Assembly: GCA_015056245.1 (NCBI GenBank)
Contig: SVGQ01000006.1
Span: 1 to 54,331, forward strand
Direction of reading: 5' to 3'
Length of the DNA stretch: 54,331 nucleotides
Source of the DNA: Clostridiales bacterium
GTDB taxonomy: Bacteria > Bacillota > Clostridia > Christensenellales > Aristaeellaceae
A program made the position numbers and the translations under genes. The notes beneath the pieces were generated by a model. It did no database searches. It was given only the letters and a program-made list of their open reading frames with translations, and was not told the origin of the DNA. This document shows positions 1-7,438 of this stretch, piece after piece (position 1 is the stretch's first letter; every line of letters starts with the position of its first letter).

Positions 1-209
1 TCAGACTGTCAAACAACCCATGGAGGTATTGGAGGGCCGCAGCCCTCCAATTGCCAAACCGAAACCAGCGGCGTGTACGGTGGTTTCGGAACCCTTGCGC
101 AGCAAGGGGCTCCTATCGCCGTTTGCCGCCCGGGGAGCCGTAGGCTCCTAGGCAAACGGTGCAAAACTCGTCAAAAAAGCCGCCGCAGGCGTGTTTTTTG
201 ACGATCTGA
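1..209 (+). mobile_element. MITE-like hairpin element, copy 1
   Basis: A non-coding element that recurs in inverted orientation at 18330-18537 with the same length and high identity. Its ends are imperfect 13-bp inverted repeats: TCAGACTGTCAAA at 1-13, and TTTGACGATCTGA at 197-209 (reverse complement TCAGATCGTCAAA). The interior is a chain of hairpins: GGAGGGC/GCCCTCC near 33-50, GAAACC/GGTTTC near 62-88, CCCTTGC/GCAAGGG at 92-108, CCGTTTGCC/GGCAAACGG at 119-159 enclosing GGAGCC/GGCTCC, and GTCAAAAAA/TTTTTTGAC at 170-202, which includes the right terminal repeat. No coding content is visible. The window starts at the left terminus, so its left flank cannot be seen. The right end abuts a terminator with no gap. 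I infer a non-autonomous transposable element or structured dispersed repeat; no transposase is present in this window. Confidence 0.7.
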
Positions 210-238
210 GGAACTGTTATGAAAAAGCAGTTCCTTTT
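210..238 (+). terminator. Intrinsic terminator abutting the element
   Basis: GGAACTG (210-216) pairs with CAGTTCC (228-234) and is followed by TTTT. It begins at the base after the element's right terminal repeat. It probably ended a gene lying left of the window. Confidence 0.6.
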
Positions 239-242
239 CAAA

Positions 243-271
243 TTGATTTTTCTCTGGAACACCTGTATCAT
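243..271 (+). promoter_or_regulatory. Sigma-A promoter of the MerR-like gene
   Basis: -35 TTGATT (243-248), 17-bp spacer, -10 TATCAT (266-271), 45 bp upstream of the start at 316. Confidence 0.5.
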
Positions 272-315
272 CAAGGTACAGCATGCATGCCCCATCTGCT
301 GAAAGGAGCTTTTCT

Positions 316-774
316 ATGAACGACACTTCTGCCACCGGCAACTACTATACATTGGGTCACTTGGCCCTGTTTACCGGCTTGACGGACCGCACTTTGCGCA
401 ACTATCTTGCCAACGGCATCCTGCAAGGGGAAAAGATCAACGGGGTATGGCACTTTACGCCTGAACAGGCGCAGGCTCTTATCACCCACCCCACAGCACG
501 GGCAGCGATTCTTGCCAAGAACAACGCCATTATCTACGATTTTCTGCTCAACGAACACAAAACCAGCGATCAATGCTGCCTGATTCTCGATCTGCCCCAA
601 GCCAATGACCAGCGCATCATCGAGTATTTCTGTGATAGCATCAACCATGGTGGCTTCCACGACCTGCAATTCGCCTTTGACAGCATTTCCGGCATGCCTC
701 GTGTGATTCTCCGTGGCCCGAGCCAGCAGGTTCTCACACTGGCAGGCGGTTATCATGCATTGGCAGACTGCTGA
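316..774 (+). CDS. MerR-like helix-turn-helix regulator
   Basis: A 152-residue protein starting at ATG 316, chosen because GAAAGGAG lies just upstream; an earlier ATG at 283 has no SD. Residues 10-55 (YTLGHLALFTGLTDRTLRNY, then a GILQGEKINGVWHF stretch) read like the winged helix-turn-helix of MerR/excisionase-type DNA-binding domains, with the wing followed by a helix (PEQAQALI). Residues 60-152 form an unrecognised C-terminal domain containing a CC pair, which could bind a ligand or mediate dimerisation. It is a single-gene unit with its own promoter and a shared terminator at 869-899. A role as a transcription factor is inferred from the fold; the target is unknown. Confidence 0.6.
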   Translation: MNDTSATGNYYTLGHLALFTGLTDRTLRNYLANGILQGEKINGVWHFTPEQAQALITHPTARAAILAKNNAIIYDFLLNEHKTSDQCCLILDLPQANDQRIIEYFCDSINHGGFHDLQFAFDSISGMPRVILRGPSQQVLTLAGGYHALADC

Positions 775-868
775 CACCAAGAAAACGCTACCGCGCAAGA
801 TTTGTGGGTTCTGTCTACACACGGCAGGAAACTGATTATCCTGCACCCTTCCCTTTTGGGATAACCTG

Positions 869-899
869 AACGCCCGTATCCAACATGGATACGGGCGTT
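869..899. terminator. Bidirectional terminator between convergent genes
   Basis: A 14-bp stem (AACGCCCGTATCCA with its complement, 3-nt loop) lies between the MerR-like gene and the convergent CapA-like gene. AT-rich sequence follows on both sides. Confidence 0.75.
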
Positions 900-904
900 A
901 TCAA

Positions 905-2104
905 TTATTCTTCATCGCTCCACTTCAGCGGGTATTCTTCCACTGCGTAATTCAGCGACTTGCCGTTCTTACTCAGGTTGGTAAGCACAGCTTCGATGTG
1001 GTTGCCTTTCTCGTAAGGGGTGGGGATCAGGTCGTTCTTGTCGGTGCGGCTGGAAATGCGGCATGGAATGATCTTGAATTCCTCGCTGGTGGTGATGCCA
1101 TCCCGCACCCGCATGCGGATCTGGAAGATGAATGTGCTCATATCGTCGGGCTTGTTATGACCCGCAAAGCTGAAATTGCCGAGGGAATAGCAGATATATC
1201 TGCCGTTATAGCACTCGATGGGATTGATACGGTGGCTATGATGGCCCACCACCAGATCCGCTCCCGCGTCAATGGTGGCACGGCCCAGAGCGATCTGGGT
1301 CTCGGTGGGCGCATAATCCTTCTCATTGCCCCAATGGAAGCTGACAATGACGATCTGACAGCCCCTGGAACGCAGATCCTCGATATCGCCAGGGATCTTG
1401 CCAAGCAGTTTTTCTTTGCGGTCGCGCCAGCCCTGATAGGCCAGAGAACCGATCTTCACGCCCTTGACGGTGAAAATGGCGGGTTCATCCTCGCTGGCAT
1501 AGGTGATACCAGCGCTCAGCAGGGTCTTCTTGGTCTCTGCCAGACCATCCTCGCCCATATCCAGAACGTGGTTGTTCTCCAGCGATACCGTTTCCACTCC
1601 GCCGTAGGGCAGCATGCTGACAAACTTAGGATCTGCCCGGAACAGGAAGCTGTTGTCCAGCCGGTCCCGGTTCTTGCCTGCTGTGGTGAGGGTGCCTTCG
1701 AAGTTGACCATGGTCAGGTCATCGGAAAGGAAGATATCCCGGGTGTTCTTGAAAGGAAAGTTGATATCGCCGTCATTGGCACCCAGTTCCTTATCAAAAA
1801 TGGACTTGCCGCCGGACTGGGTATTGCTGCCGATGGTCACATCGCCGGTAAAGGACATGGTCAGCAGGATGGAACCATCCGCTTCATACACCGGCAGGCT
1901 GGGATCTGGCGTGGGTTCCGGCGTTGGCGCAGGGGTCAGGATCGGTTCGGTGCCATCCTCGCCGCCACCGCCTACCACATTGCCCTCTGCATCGTAAATG
2001 ATCAGAATAACTTCTTCCTCTTCTTCAGCAACCGTTACCGCTGCAAAGGCGCAAAGCAGCAGGCACAGCATCATCAGCAAAGGCAAAAAGCGCTTTTTGA
2101 ACAT
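905..2104 (-). CDS. CapA-family exported metallophosphatase-like protein
   Basis: A 399-residue protein. ATG 2104 is chosen because GGGAGG lies 6 nt upstream; the GTG at 2131 and ATG at 2110 are badly spaced from it. An N-terminal signal peptide (KKR then a Leu/Met-rich core, ending near AVTVA) is followed by an acidic stretch and a Pro/Thr linker (PTPAPTPEPTPDP). The catalytic-type domain carries the family's metal-site blocks: SFTGDVTIG, VNFEGTL, ENNHVLDMG, SFHWGNE, VVGHHSHRI and YSLGNFSF. This is the poly-gamma-glutamate capsule synthesis CapA fold, which is widespread in Firmicutes without a capsule operon. No capB or capC is nearby, so capsule synthesis is not supported; a surface role in envelope metabolism is the safer reading. 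It lies downstream of the aminotransferase with a 23-bp gap, so it is probably co-transcribed. Confidence 0.85.
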   Translation of the reverse strand: MFKKRFLPLLMMLCLLLCAFAAVTVAEEEEEVILIIYDAEGNVVGGGGEDGTEPILTPAPTPEPTPDPSLPVYEADGSILLTMSFTGDVTIGSNTQSGGKSIFDKELGANDGDINFPFKNTRDIFLSDDLTMVNFEGTLTTAGKNRDRLDNSFLFRADPKFVSMLPYGGVETVSLENNHVLDMGEDGLAETKKTLLSAGITYASEDEPAIFTVKGVKIGSLAYQGWRDRKEKLLGKIPGDIEDLRSRGCQIVIVSFHWGNEKDYAPTETQIALGRATIDAGADLVVGHHSHRINPIECYNGRYICYSLGNFSFAGHNKPDDMSTFIFQIRMRVRDGITTSEEFKIIPCRISSRTDKNDLIPTPYEKGNHIEAVLTNLSKNGKSLNYAVEEYPLKWSDEE

Positions 2105-2127
2105 GGTCATCCTCCCATATGGTATGG

Positions 2128-3312
2128 TCACAGGGTTTTGATAAAGCGGGCGATCCGGTCAAGGGCTTCGTTGAGCAGATCCAGCGCGGTGGCATAGCAG
2201 CAGCGGATATGGCCCTCGCCGCACTCGCCGAAGGCGGTACCGGGTACTGCCACCACTTCCATCTCCCTTAGCAGCTTTTCGCAGAACTGCTCGCTGCTGA
2301 GACCTACCTTGGGAATCGCAGGGAACACATAGAACGCGCCCAGAGGCTCGAAACAGTCCAACCCCATATCCCGGAAGGCTTTGACCATCAGGCGGCGGCG
2401 CTGGTTATAGCTGTTGCGCATCTGTACAACATCCTGCCAGCCATCCTCGCGGCCCCGGCGAAGAGCCTGCATGGCAGCTACCTGACCCTGACGGGGAGCG
2501 CACATAATGGTGTACTGATGGATCTTGCACATCACATCGCAGAAAGCTGCCGGTGCGCACAGATAACCCATGCGCCAACCGGTCATGGCAAAGGCCTTGC
2601 TGAAACCGTTGATCACAATGGTACGCTCCCACATGCCGGGCATGGTGGCGATACTTACATGGCCTTCCTTGGTATACGTCAGCTCAGAGTAGATCTCGTC
2701 GCTGATGACGATCAGATCCTTTTCAATGAACACTTTCGCCAGCTTCTCCAGATCCTCCCGGCCCAGAATGCCGCCGGTGGGGTTGTTGGGGTAGGGCAAA
2801 ATGATGGCCTTGGTCCTGTCGGTTACGGCTTCCAGAACAGCCTCCGGCGTCAGGGCGAAACCATTGGAGGCATCCGTATGCACCGGCACAGGCTTACCGC
2901 CTGCAAACACCACGCCGGGGGCGTAGCTCACATAGCTGGGCTGGGGCACCAGCACTTCATCTCCGGGGCTGACCAGAATGCGCAGGGCAAGGTCGATGCC
3001 CTCACTGGCGCCTACGGTGACCAGCACTTCCTTCTTGGGGTCGTAGGTAAGCTGGTAGCGGCTCTGCATGTACAGGGCGATCTCCTGACGCAGCTCCAGC
3101 AGACCCCAGTTGCTGGTATACTGGGTTTCACCATCCAGAATGCTGTTGATGGCAGCATTGCGGATATGATAGGGCGTAACAAAATCCGGTTCGCCAACAC
3201 CCAGCGAAATCGCGCCGGGCATGGTCTGGGCCACATCGAAAAATTTACGGATACCGCTCTTGGGCACATTCACAATATCCTGATTCAGATACTTGTCGGG
3301 GGAAAAGCTCAC
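2128..3312 (-). CDS. Class I aminotransferase (aspartate/aromatic type)
   Basis: A 394-residue PLP-dependent fold-type I aminotransferase of usual length. Landmarks in order: GVGEPDFVTPYHI near 38, the substrate/PLP region YPNNPTGG near 175, SDEIYSELTY near 205 (cofactor Asp/Tyr), the Schiff-base lysine in NGFSKAFAMTGWRMGY near 235, and the C-terminal Arg region (EGHIRCCYA). The profile resembles the PatA/AspC branch, but substrate cannot be read from sequence. Its ATG overlaps the stop of the upstream Lrp/AsnC gene by 4 bp (ATGA), indicating translational coupling. The neighbouring amino-acid-responsive regulator suggests control by an amino acid. Confidence 0.88.
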   Translation of the reverse strand: MSFSPDKYLNQDIVNVPKSGIRKFFDVAQTMPGAISLGVGEPDFVTPYHIRNAAINSILDGETQYTSNWGLLELRQEIALYMQSRYQLTYDPKKEVLVTVGASEGIDLALRILVSPGDEVLVPQPSYVSYAPGVVFAGGKPVPVHTDASNGFALTPEAVLEAVTDRTKAIILPYPNNPTGGILGREDLEKLAKVFIEKDLIVISDEIYSELTYTKEGHVSIATMPGMWERTIVINGFSKAFAMTGWRMGYLCAPAAFCDVMCKIHQYTIMCAPRQGQVAAMQALRRGREDGWQDVVQMRNSYNQRRRLMVKAFRDMGLDCFEPLGAFYVFPAIPKVGLSSEQFCEKLLREMEVVAVPGTAFGECGEGHIRCCYATALDLLNEALDRIARFIKTL

Positions 3313-3800
3313 GCCATCACCACCAGTCTTCTGTCTTCCTTGCCATCTTCAAAAACCACGCCGTCGCTCTTGTAGCGCTTGAGCACAAAATGGGTGGCGG
3401 TGCCGGTGACGGTTTCCAGCGTGCTCAGCTTGGTGCTGACGAAAAAGGCCAGTTCCTTGAGGGTGGGGGCTTCCACCAGCAAAAGCAGGTCATAGGCGCC
3501 GCTCATCAGGTAGACGGACTTGACCTCGTCAAAACGATAGATGCGCTCCGCAATGGCATCAAAGCCCTGATCCCGCTGGGGCGTAACCCGCACTTCGATC
3601 ATGGCTTCCACCCGCTCCCGGGCTACCTTATCCCAGTTGATGACCGGAGAATAGCGCAAAATCACGCCAGTCTTTTCCATTTCGGCGATGCCCGCAGCCA
3701 CTTCCTCCAGGGTTGCGCCAGTCATCACAGCCAGCTTTTCCAAAGGCAGGCGGCAGTCTTCCTTCAAAATCTGCAACAGTTCCATCTGCAAATTCTGCAT
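3309..3800 (-). CDS. Lrp/AsnC-family transcriptional regulator
   Basis: A 163-residue protein from ATG 3800, which has AAGGAG 8 nt upstream; the in-frame ATG further up has no SD. Residues 1-60 form the AsnC-type HTH (ILKEDCRLPLEKLAVMTG, then EEVAAGIAEMEKTGVIL). Residues 65-150 form the RAM/AsnC ligand-binding domain with the alternating strands typical of amino-acid sensing (VEAMIEVRVTP, VKSVYLMSGAYDLLLLVEA). It is the first gene of an operon with the class I aminotransferase (4-bp overlap), so it probably regulates amino-acid metabolism through that gene and itself. The effector is not deducible. Confidence 0.88.
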   Translation of the reverse strand: MQNLQMELLQILKEDCRLPLEKLAVMTGATLEEVAAGIAEMEKTGVILRYSPVINWDKVARERVEAMIEVRVTPQRDQGFDAIAERIYRFDEVKSVYLMSGAYDLLLLVEAPTLKELAFFVSTKLSTLETVTGTATHFVLKRYKSDGVVFEDGKEDRRLVVMA

Positions 3801-3856
3801 ATGCTTCACTCCTTTTTCGCTGCTATCTGCGGCAGCAAAGATTCCACAACACAAGT

Positions 3857-3885
3857 AGTATAGCGTAAAGCGGGGTGGGTTGCAA
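3857..3885 (-). promoter_or_regulatory. Promoter of the lrp-aminotransferase operon
   Basis: -35 TTGCAA (3885-3880), 17-bp spacer, -10 TATACT (3862-3857), 57 bp before the Lrp start. Confidence 0.65.
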
Positions 3886-3946
3886 GTTTTTTGACGGCAT
3901 CTGATGGCACTGACCGCTTGCGGCAGTCATCTGTCTCTATACAGCA

Positions 3947-3976
3947 AACAGGCTGGCGCACATGCACCAGCCTGTT
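3947..3976 (-). terminator. Terminator of the sugar ABC operon
   Basis: AACAGGCTGG pairs with CCAGCCTGTT around a 10-nt loop, 8 bp past the MalG-like stop; TT-rich sequence follows on the minus strand. Confidence 0.75.
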
Positions 3977-3984
3977 AAGTCCCT

Positions 3985-4845
3985 CTACCCTTTCACCGCC
4001 CCAGCCATCACGCCGGAAACGATATACTTCTGGCACAGCAGATACACCAGCACAATCGGCAGGATCGCCAGCACCAGCATGGCCATCATGGCTCCCATAT
4101 CCACAGAACCGTAGCCGCCTTTCAGGTACTGCACCGCAATGGGGATGGTCTTGTACCGTTTCAGATCCAGCACCAGATAGGGCAACAGATAATCATTCCA
4201 GATCCACATAGCCTGCAGGATGCCCACCGACACAAAGCAGGGCTGCAGGATGGGCAGCACCACCGAGAAAAACACCCGCAGCGGTTTTGCGCCGTCGATC
4301 ATGGCAGATTCCTCCATGGCAATGGGGCAGCTCTTCATATACCCAAAGAACAAAAACACCGAAAGACCTGCCCCGAAGCCCAGATAGACAGGCACGATCC
4401 CGATGGGCGTGTTCAGCCGGAGCACATTGGCAATTTTGCTCAGAGTGAACATCACCATCTGAAATGGCACCACCATAGACAGGATGAACAGCCGGTACAA
4501 AAGCCGGGTCATGCGATTGCGTACCCGGTTCAGATACCACGCACACATGGAAGTGAACAGCAGGATCGCCAGCACTGACAGTACCGTGATCACCACGCTG
4601 TGCACCATAGCCATGGGGAAGTCGGTCCGGGCGATCCCCGTCTGATAGTTGGCAGTACCCGCAAAGGTTTTACCATCCGGCAGCGCAAAGGGCATGCGGC
4701 TGATATAGATCTTCTTTTTGAAGCTGTTGATGAGTACCATCGCAAAGGGATACACATATACCAGCGATAAAAGCCCCAGCCCAATGCTGATGAGCCGGTT
4801 GAGATGGCTGTTGACCCCCTTGGTCTTTCCCGTGGTCTTGTTCAT
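3985..4845 (-). CDS. Sugar ABC transporter permease (MalG/CUT1 type)
   Basis: A 286-residue inner-membrane permease from ATG 4845, which has a strong SD (AAGGGAGG). Six hydrophobic segments are visible, plus the binding-protein-dependent permease EAA-type loop near 190-210 (EESAMIDGAKPLRVFFSVVLPIL), which docks onto the ATPase. The start overlaps the stop of the MalF-like gene by 4 bp. The operon encodes no ATPase; CUT1 importers in Firmicutes commonly borrow a shared MsmX-type ATPase encoded elsewhere. The sugar is unknown, though several glycosidases are encoded in the same window. Confidence 0.9.
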   Translation of the reverse strand: MNKTTGKTKGVNSHLNRLISIGLGLLSLVYVYPFAMVLINSFKKKIYISRMPFALPDGKTFAGTANYQTGIARTDFPMAMVHSVVITVLSVLAILLFTSMCAWYLNRVRNRMTRLLYRLFILSMVVPFQMVMFTLSKIANVLRLNTPIGIVPVYLGFGAGLSVFLFFGYMKSCPIAMEESAMIDGAKPLRVFFSVVLPILQPCFVSVGILQAMWIWNDYLLPYLVLDLKRYKTIPIAVQYLKGGYGSVDMGAMMAMLVLAILPIVLVYLLCQKYIVSGVMAGAVKG

Positions 4846-5690
4846 GCTTCCACCTCCCTTGGCTGGGTCAGGCGCAGCTGCAAAAGCGCGATGGTCACCA
4901 CGATCAGGCAGAACACCACCGCTTTGGCTTGTCCTGCTCCTTCCCAACCGCTGCGGCCGTAAAAGGTGTTATAGATGTTCAGCGCCAGCAGTTCTGACCG
5001 GCCTGACGGCATGCCGTTGGTCAGCGCCAGATTCTGGTCAAACAGCTTGAAACCGTTGGTCAGCGTCAGGAAGGTGCAGATGGTAATGGAGGGCATCAGC
5101 ATAGGCAGCTTCACGTGCCAGAAGGTCTGCCATGCAGACGCGCCGTCAATGCCCGCCGCTTCGCTCAGTTCCTCCGGGATGGTGGTGAGACCGGAGATAT
5201 AGATGATCATCATGTAGCCAGCCTGCTGCCACAGCATGATCAGCAACAGCCCCCAGAAACCATACCACTCATTGGTGACAATGGTTACGCCATAGGGGTT
5301 CAGCACTCCGTTAAAGATCACCTGCCACAGCCAACCCAGCACAATGCCGCCGATCAGATTGGGCAGGAACAGCACCGTCCGGAACACATCCCGGCCCAGA
5401 AGCGGGCGGGTCAGCAGTAGCGCCATGCTCAGCCCGAACACGTTGATCACTGCCGTGGACAGCAGCGCGAACAACGCCGTGTACCACAGCGAATGCAAGA
5501 ATCCGCCGGACACATCCGAAAAGGCGCGAAGATAATTATCGATCCCTGTAAAGTGCGCATCCGATAAGGTGGTAAAATCGCAAAAGGACAGATACAGCCC
5601 CATGCCAAAGGGCACCAGAAAGCCGATGGCAAACGCCAGAAGTGTCGGCAGCACAAAAACCGGCCAGTATTTCCCAATGAAGCGTTCCAA
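4842..5690 (-). CDS. Sugar ABC transporter permease (MalF/CUT1 type)
   Basis: A 282-residue permease if translation starts at TTG 5690, which has GAAGGAG 8 nt upstream; ATG 5714 is the alternative but lacks an SD. An open frame continues to 5834, but only by reading through a hairpin repeat, so I reject that extension. Six membrane segments are present (first: YWPVFVLPTLLAFAIGFLV). The cytoplasmic EAA loop reads LSEAAGIDGASAWQTFWHVKLP and is followed by LMPSITICTFLTL. It pairs with the downstream MalG-like subunit (4-bp overlap) and takes substrate from the binding protein encoded upstream. Confidence 0.88.
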   Translation of the reverse strand: MERFIGKYWPVFVLPTLLAFAIGFLVPFGMGLYLSFCDFTTLSDAHFTGIDNYLRAFSDVSGGFLHSLWYTALFALLSTAVINVFGLSMALLLTRPLLGRDVFRTVLFLPNLIGGIVLGWLWQVIFNGVLNPYGVTIVTNEWYGFWGLLLIMLWQQAGYMMIIYISGLTTIPEELSEAAGIDGASAWQTFWHVKLPMLMPSITICTFLTLTNGFKLFDQNLALTNGMPSGRSELLALNIYNTFYGRSGWEGAGQAKAVVFCLIVVTIALLQLRLTQPREVEA

Positions 5691-5777
5691 ACCGCCATCT
5701 CCTTCCGCAGGCATGCCTGCCCGGATAGCATGACCCAAAGGATGGGAAAGCATACAACGGGATACGGGTTCCGCTGG

Positions 5778-5859
5778 GTCAGGGGCTCTGCCCCTGACAA
5801 CCCCGGCAGGGAGCAAGGCTCCCTGCACCCACACGCTGCGCCCATTTTCATGGGCGCAG
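5778..5859. repeat. Intergenic three-hairpin repeat inside the ABC operon
   Basis: Three consecutive near-perfect stem-loops: GTCAGGGGC/GCCCCTGAC (5778-5798), GCAGGGAGC/GCTCCCTGC (5806-5826) and CTGCGCCCAT/ATGGGCGCAG (5836-5859). They sit between the binding-protein gene and the permease genes. This is the position where REP-type hairpins stabilise upstream mRNA in mal-type operons, giving more binding protein than permease. That role is inferred from position only. Confidence 0.7.
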
Positions 5860-5875
5860 AATACTTTTTATAAGC

Positions 5876-7264
5876 TTATTGACCTTTTTCGTTGGCTGCC
5901 TGGTATTCTTTCGCCCAGCCGTCTACAAACGCTGTGCGGACAGCCTTCCAGTCGCCGGTTCCCTGAGCGTATTCCAATAGTGCCGCGCCCACATTGTTTT
6001 TCCATGTTTCTGAGGGGATGGTGGTAAAGCTCCAGCTGACAGGGGTTTTGCCTTCATCCAGATACTGAGTGGCAGCCCGCTGCAAAGGATTATCCGCAGC
6101 ATATTCCTCGCCGAAGGTACGGAAAGGTGTCACAAATCCCATTTGGTGCGCCAATGCGTTCCGGCCCTCATCGCTGGTGATGCACCACTCCAGAAAAGCG
6201 ATGGTGGCGCTGATGTCGCCTTCGCTGGCCTTTCGGTTGACACACCAGTAGTTTTCTGAGCCTGTGCACAAGCCCTGATTCTCTTCACCGGGAGCGCCGA
6301 TATAGATGGGCAGCATACCCAGCTGATCGTCCGTCAAACCTGCTTCGATCAGGCTGTCATAAGCCCATGTACCGTTCTGGTAGAACACCGCCTCACCCAG
6401 CGCGAACTCTGCCAGCGCATCCTCGCTGCTTTTGGCACCGATCAGGGTAGGCGCACAAGTGGCATTGTGGATATACAGATCCCACACAGCCCGGTAACCA
6501 TCCAGATAGGTGCCCTGAATGGCATCGCTCACATTCACATCGCCAGCTTTGTATTCGTAGTAAATGGGCAGGTTTGCCAGGTGAGTCTTGAAACGCCAGT
6601 CAGAGCTGGAATCCATGCCTGCGGAGGTGAAAGCGCCCTTTACGCCCAGCTCGTTCCGCCGCTTCTGAATATCCTCCGCCACAGCTTTCAGGGTAGCGAA
6701 GCTGCGGATCTCCTCCGGTGCAGAAATCACCGCCCCGGGCAGCGCGCAGTAGGTTTCCAGCAGATCCTTGCGGTAGATAAGTCCATAGGTTTCGATGGCG
6801 TAGGCCACTCCCAGCACCTGCCCGCCTTCTTTGAGGGCAAACTCGTCGTTTTTCAGCTTTTCCACCAAGGCTGTGCCGCTCAGGTCCAGGCAATAATCCC
6901 GCCAGGTGCGCAAGCCCACCGGGCCATTGACCTGAAACAGCGTAGGCATCTGTGCTTTTTCCATCTCCGAACGCAGCGTGTCCTCATAGGTGTCGGAGGC
7001 AGCAGTCATCACCGTTACCGGCACGCCGGTGCGGGCTGTGTACGCTTTGGCAAGCTCTTCCCACTGCATGGCCTGCTCCGGCTTGAAGTTCAGATAGTAG
7101 ACCTGCCCGCCCTGCGCGGTATCCTGCGGCTTTGTACCGTTCTTTTCTCCCTGCGCAGCTTCGGACACTGACGTTTCCCCCTTTGGCATCTCCGCTGCCG
7201 CGAAGATCACCGAAAACGCCAGCAGCAAACTGGCTGCAATCACAATCGCCAATAGCCTTCTCAT
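5876..7264 (-). CDS. Extracellular sugar-binding protein of ABC transporter
   Basis: A 462-residue solute-binding protein (SBP_bac_1/CUT1-like) from ATG 7264, with GGGGAGG upstream. It has a signal peptide (RRLLAIVIAASLLLAFSVIFAAAE) and then a disordered linker, with the fold starting at YYLNFKPEQAMQWEELAKAY. Family signs are the VYYLNFKPE strand, MPTLFQVNGP, GVAYAIETYGLIYRKDLLE near 155, and a C-terminal WSFTTIPSE segment. No lipobox cysteine is visible at the cleavage region; Gram-positive binding proteins are usually lipoproteins, so this one may be released or anchored otherwise. First gene of the SBP-MalF-MalG operon. Ligand unknown. Confidence 0.87.
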   Translation of the reverse strand: MRRLLAIVIAASLLLAFSVIFAAAEMPKGETSVSEAAQGEKNGTKPQDTAQGGQVYYLNFKPEQAMQWEELAKAYTARTGVPVTVMTAASDTYEDTLRSEMEKAQMPTLFQVNGPVGLRTWRDYCLDLSGTALVEKLKNDEFALKEGGQVLGVAYAIETYGLIYRKDLLETYCALPGAVISAPEEIRSFATLKAVAEDIQKRRNELGVKGAFTSAGMDSSSDWRFKTHLANLPIYYEYKAGDVNVSDAIQGTYLDGYRAVWDLYIHNATCAPTLIGAKSSEDALAEFALGEAVFYQNGTWAYDSLIEAGLTDDQLGMLPIYIGAPGEENQGLCTGSENYWCVNRKASEGDISATIAFLEWCITSDEGRNALAHQMGFVTPFRTFGEEYAADNPLQRAATQYLDEGKTPVSWSFTTIPSETWKNNVGAALLEYAQGTGDWKAVRTAFVDGWAKEYQAANEKGQ

Positions 7265-7438
7265 GTTGGTTCCTCCCCTGTTCTCTTTCCCTTTTGGAGG
7301 CAACAAAACAGGCCATCGGGACATGATAGCCCCGACAGCCGTTTGTTTCTCCGGCTACCGCTATTGTGAACGGCAACGGCAGTTTTCAGTTTTGAAATCT
7401 CTGCCTACCATGGCAGAAAAGCTATCTTTCGGAAAGGT

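Noticed and set aside
113-295. Short frames inside the element at 1-209
   Set aside because: They cross the hairpin arms, have no SD, and differ between copies.
905-2104. Capsule (poly-gamma-glutamate) operon
   Set aside because: Only a CapA-like gene is present; capB and capC are absent and the neighbours are amino-acid genes.
5691-5834. N-terminal extension of the MalF-like permease
   Set aside because: Runs through three perfect hairpins and has no SD; the membrane domain starts right after TTG 5690.
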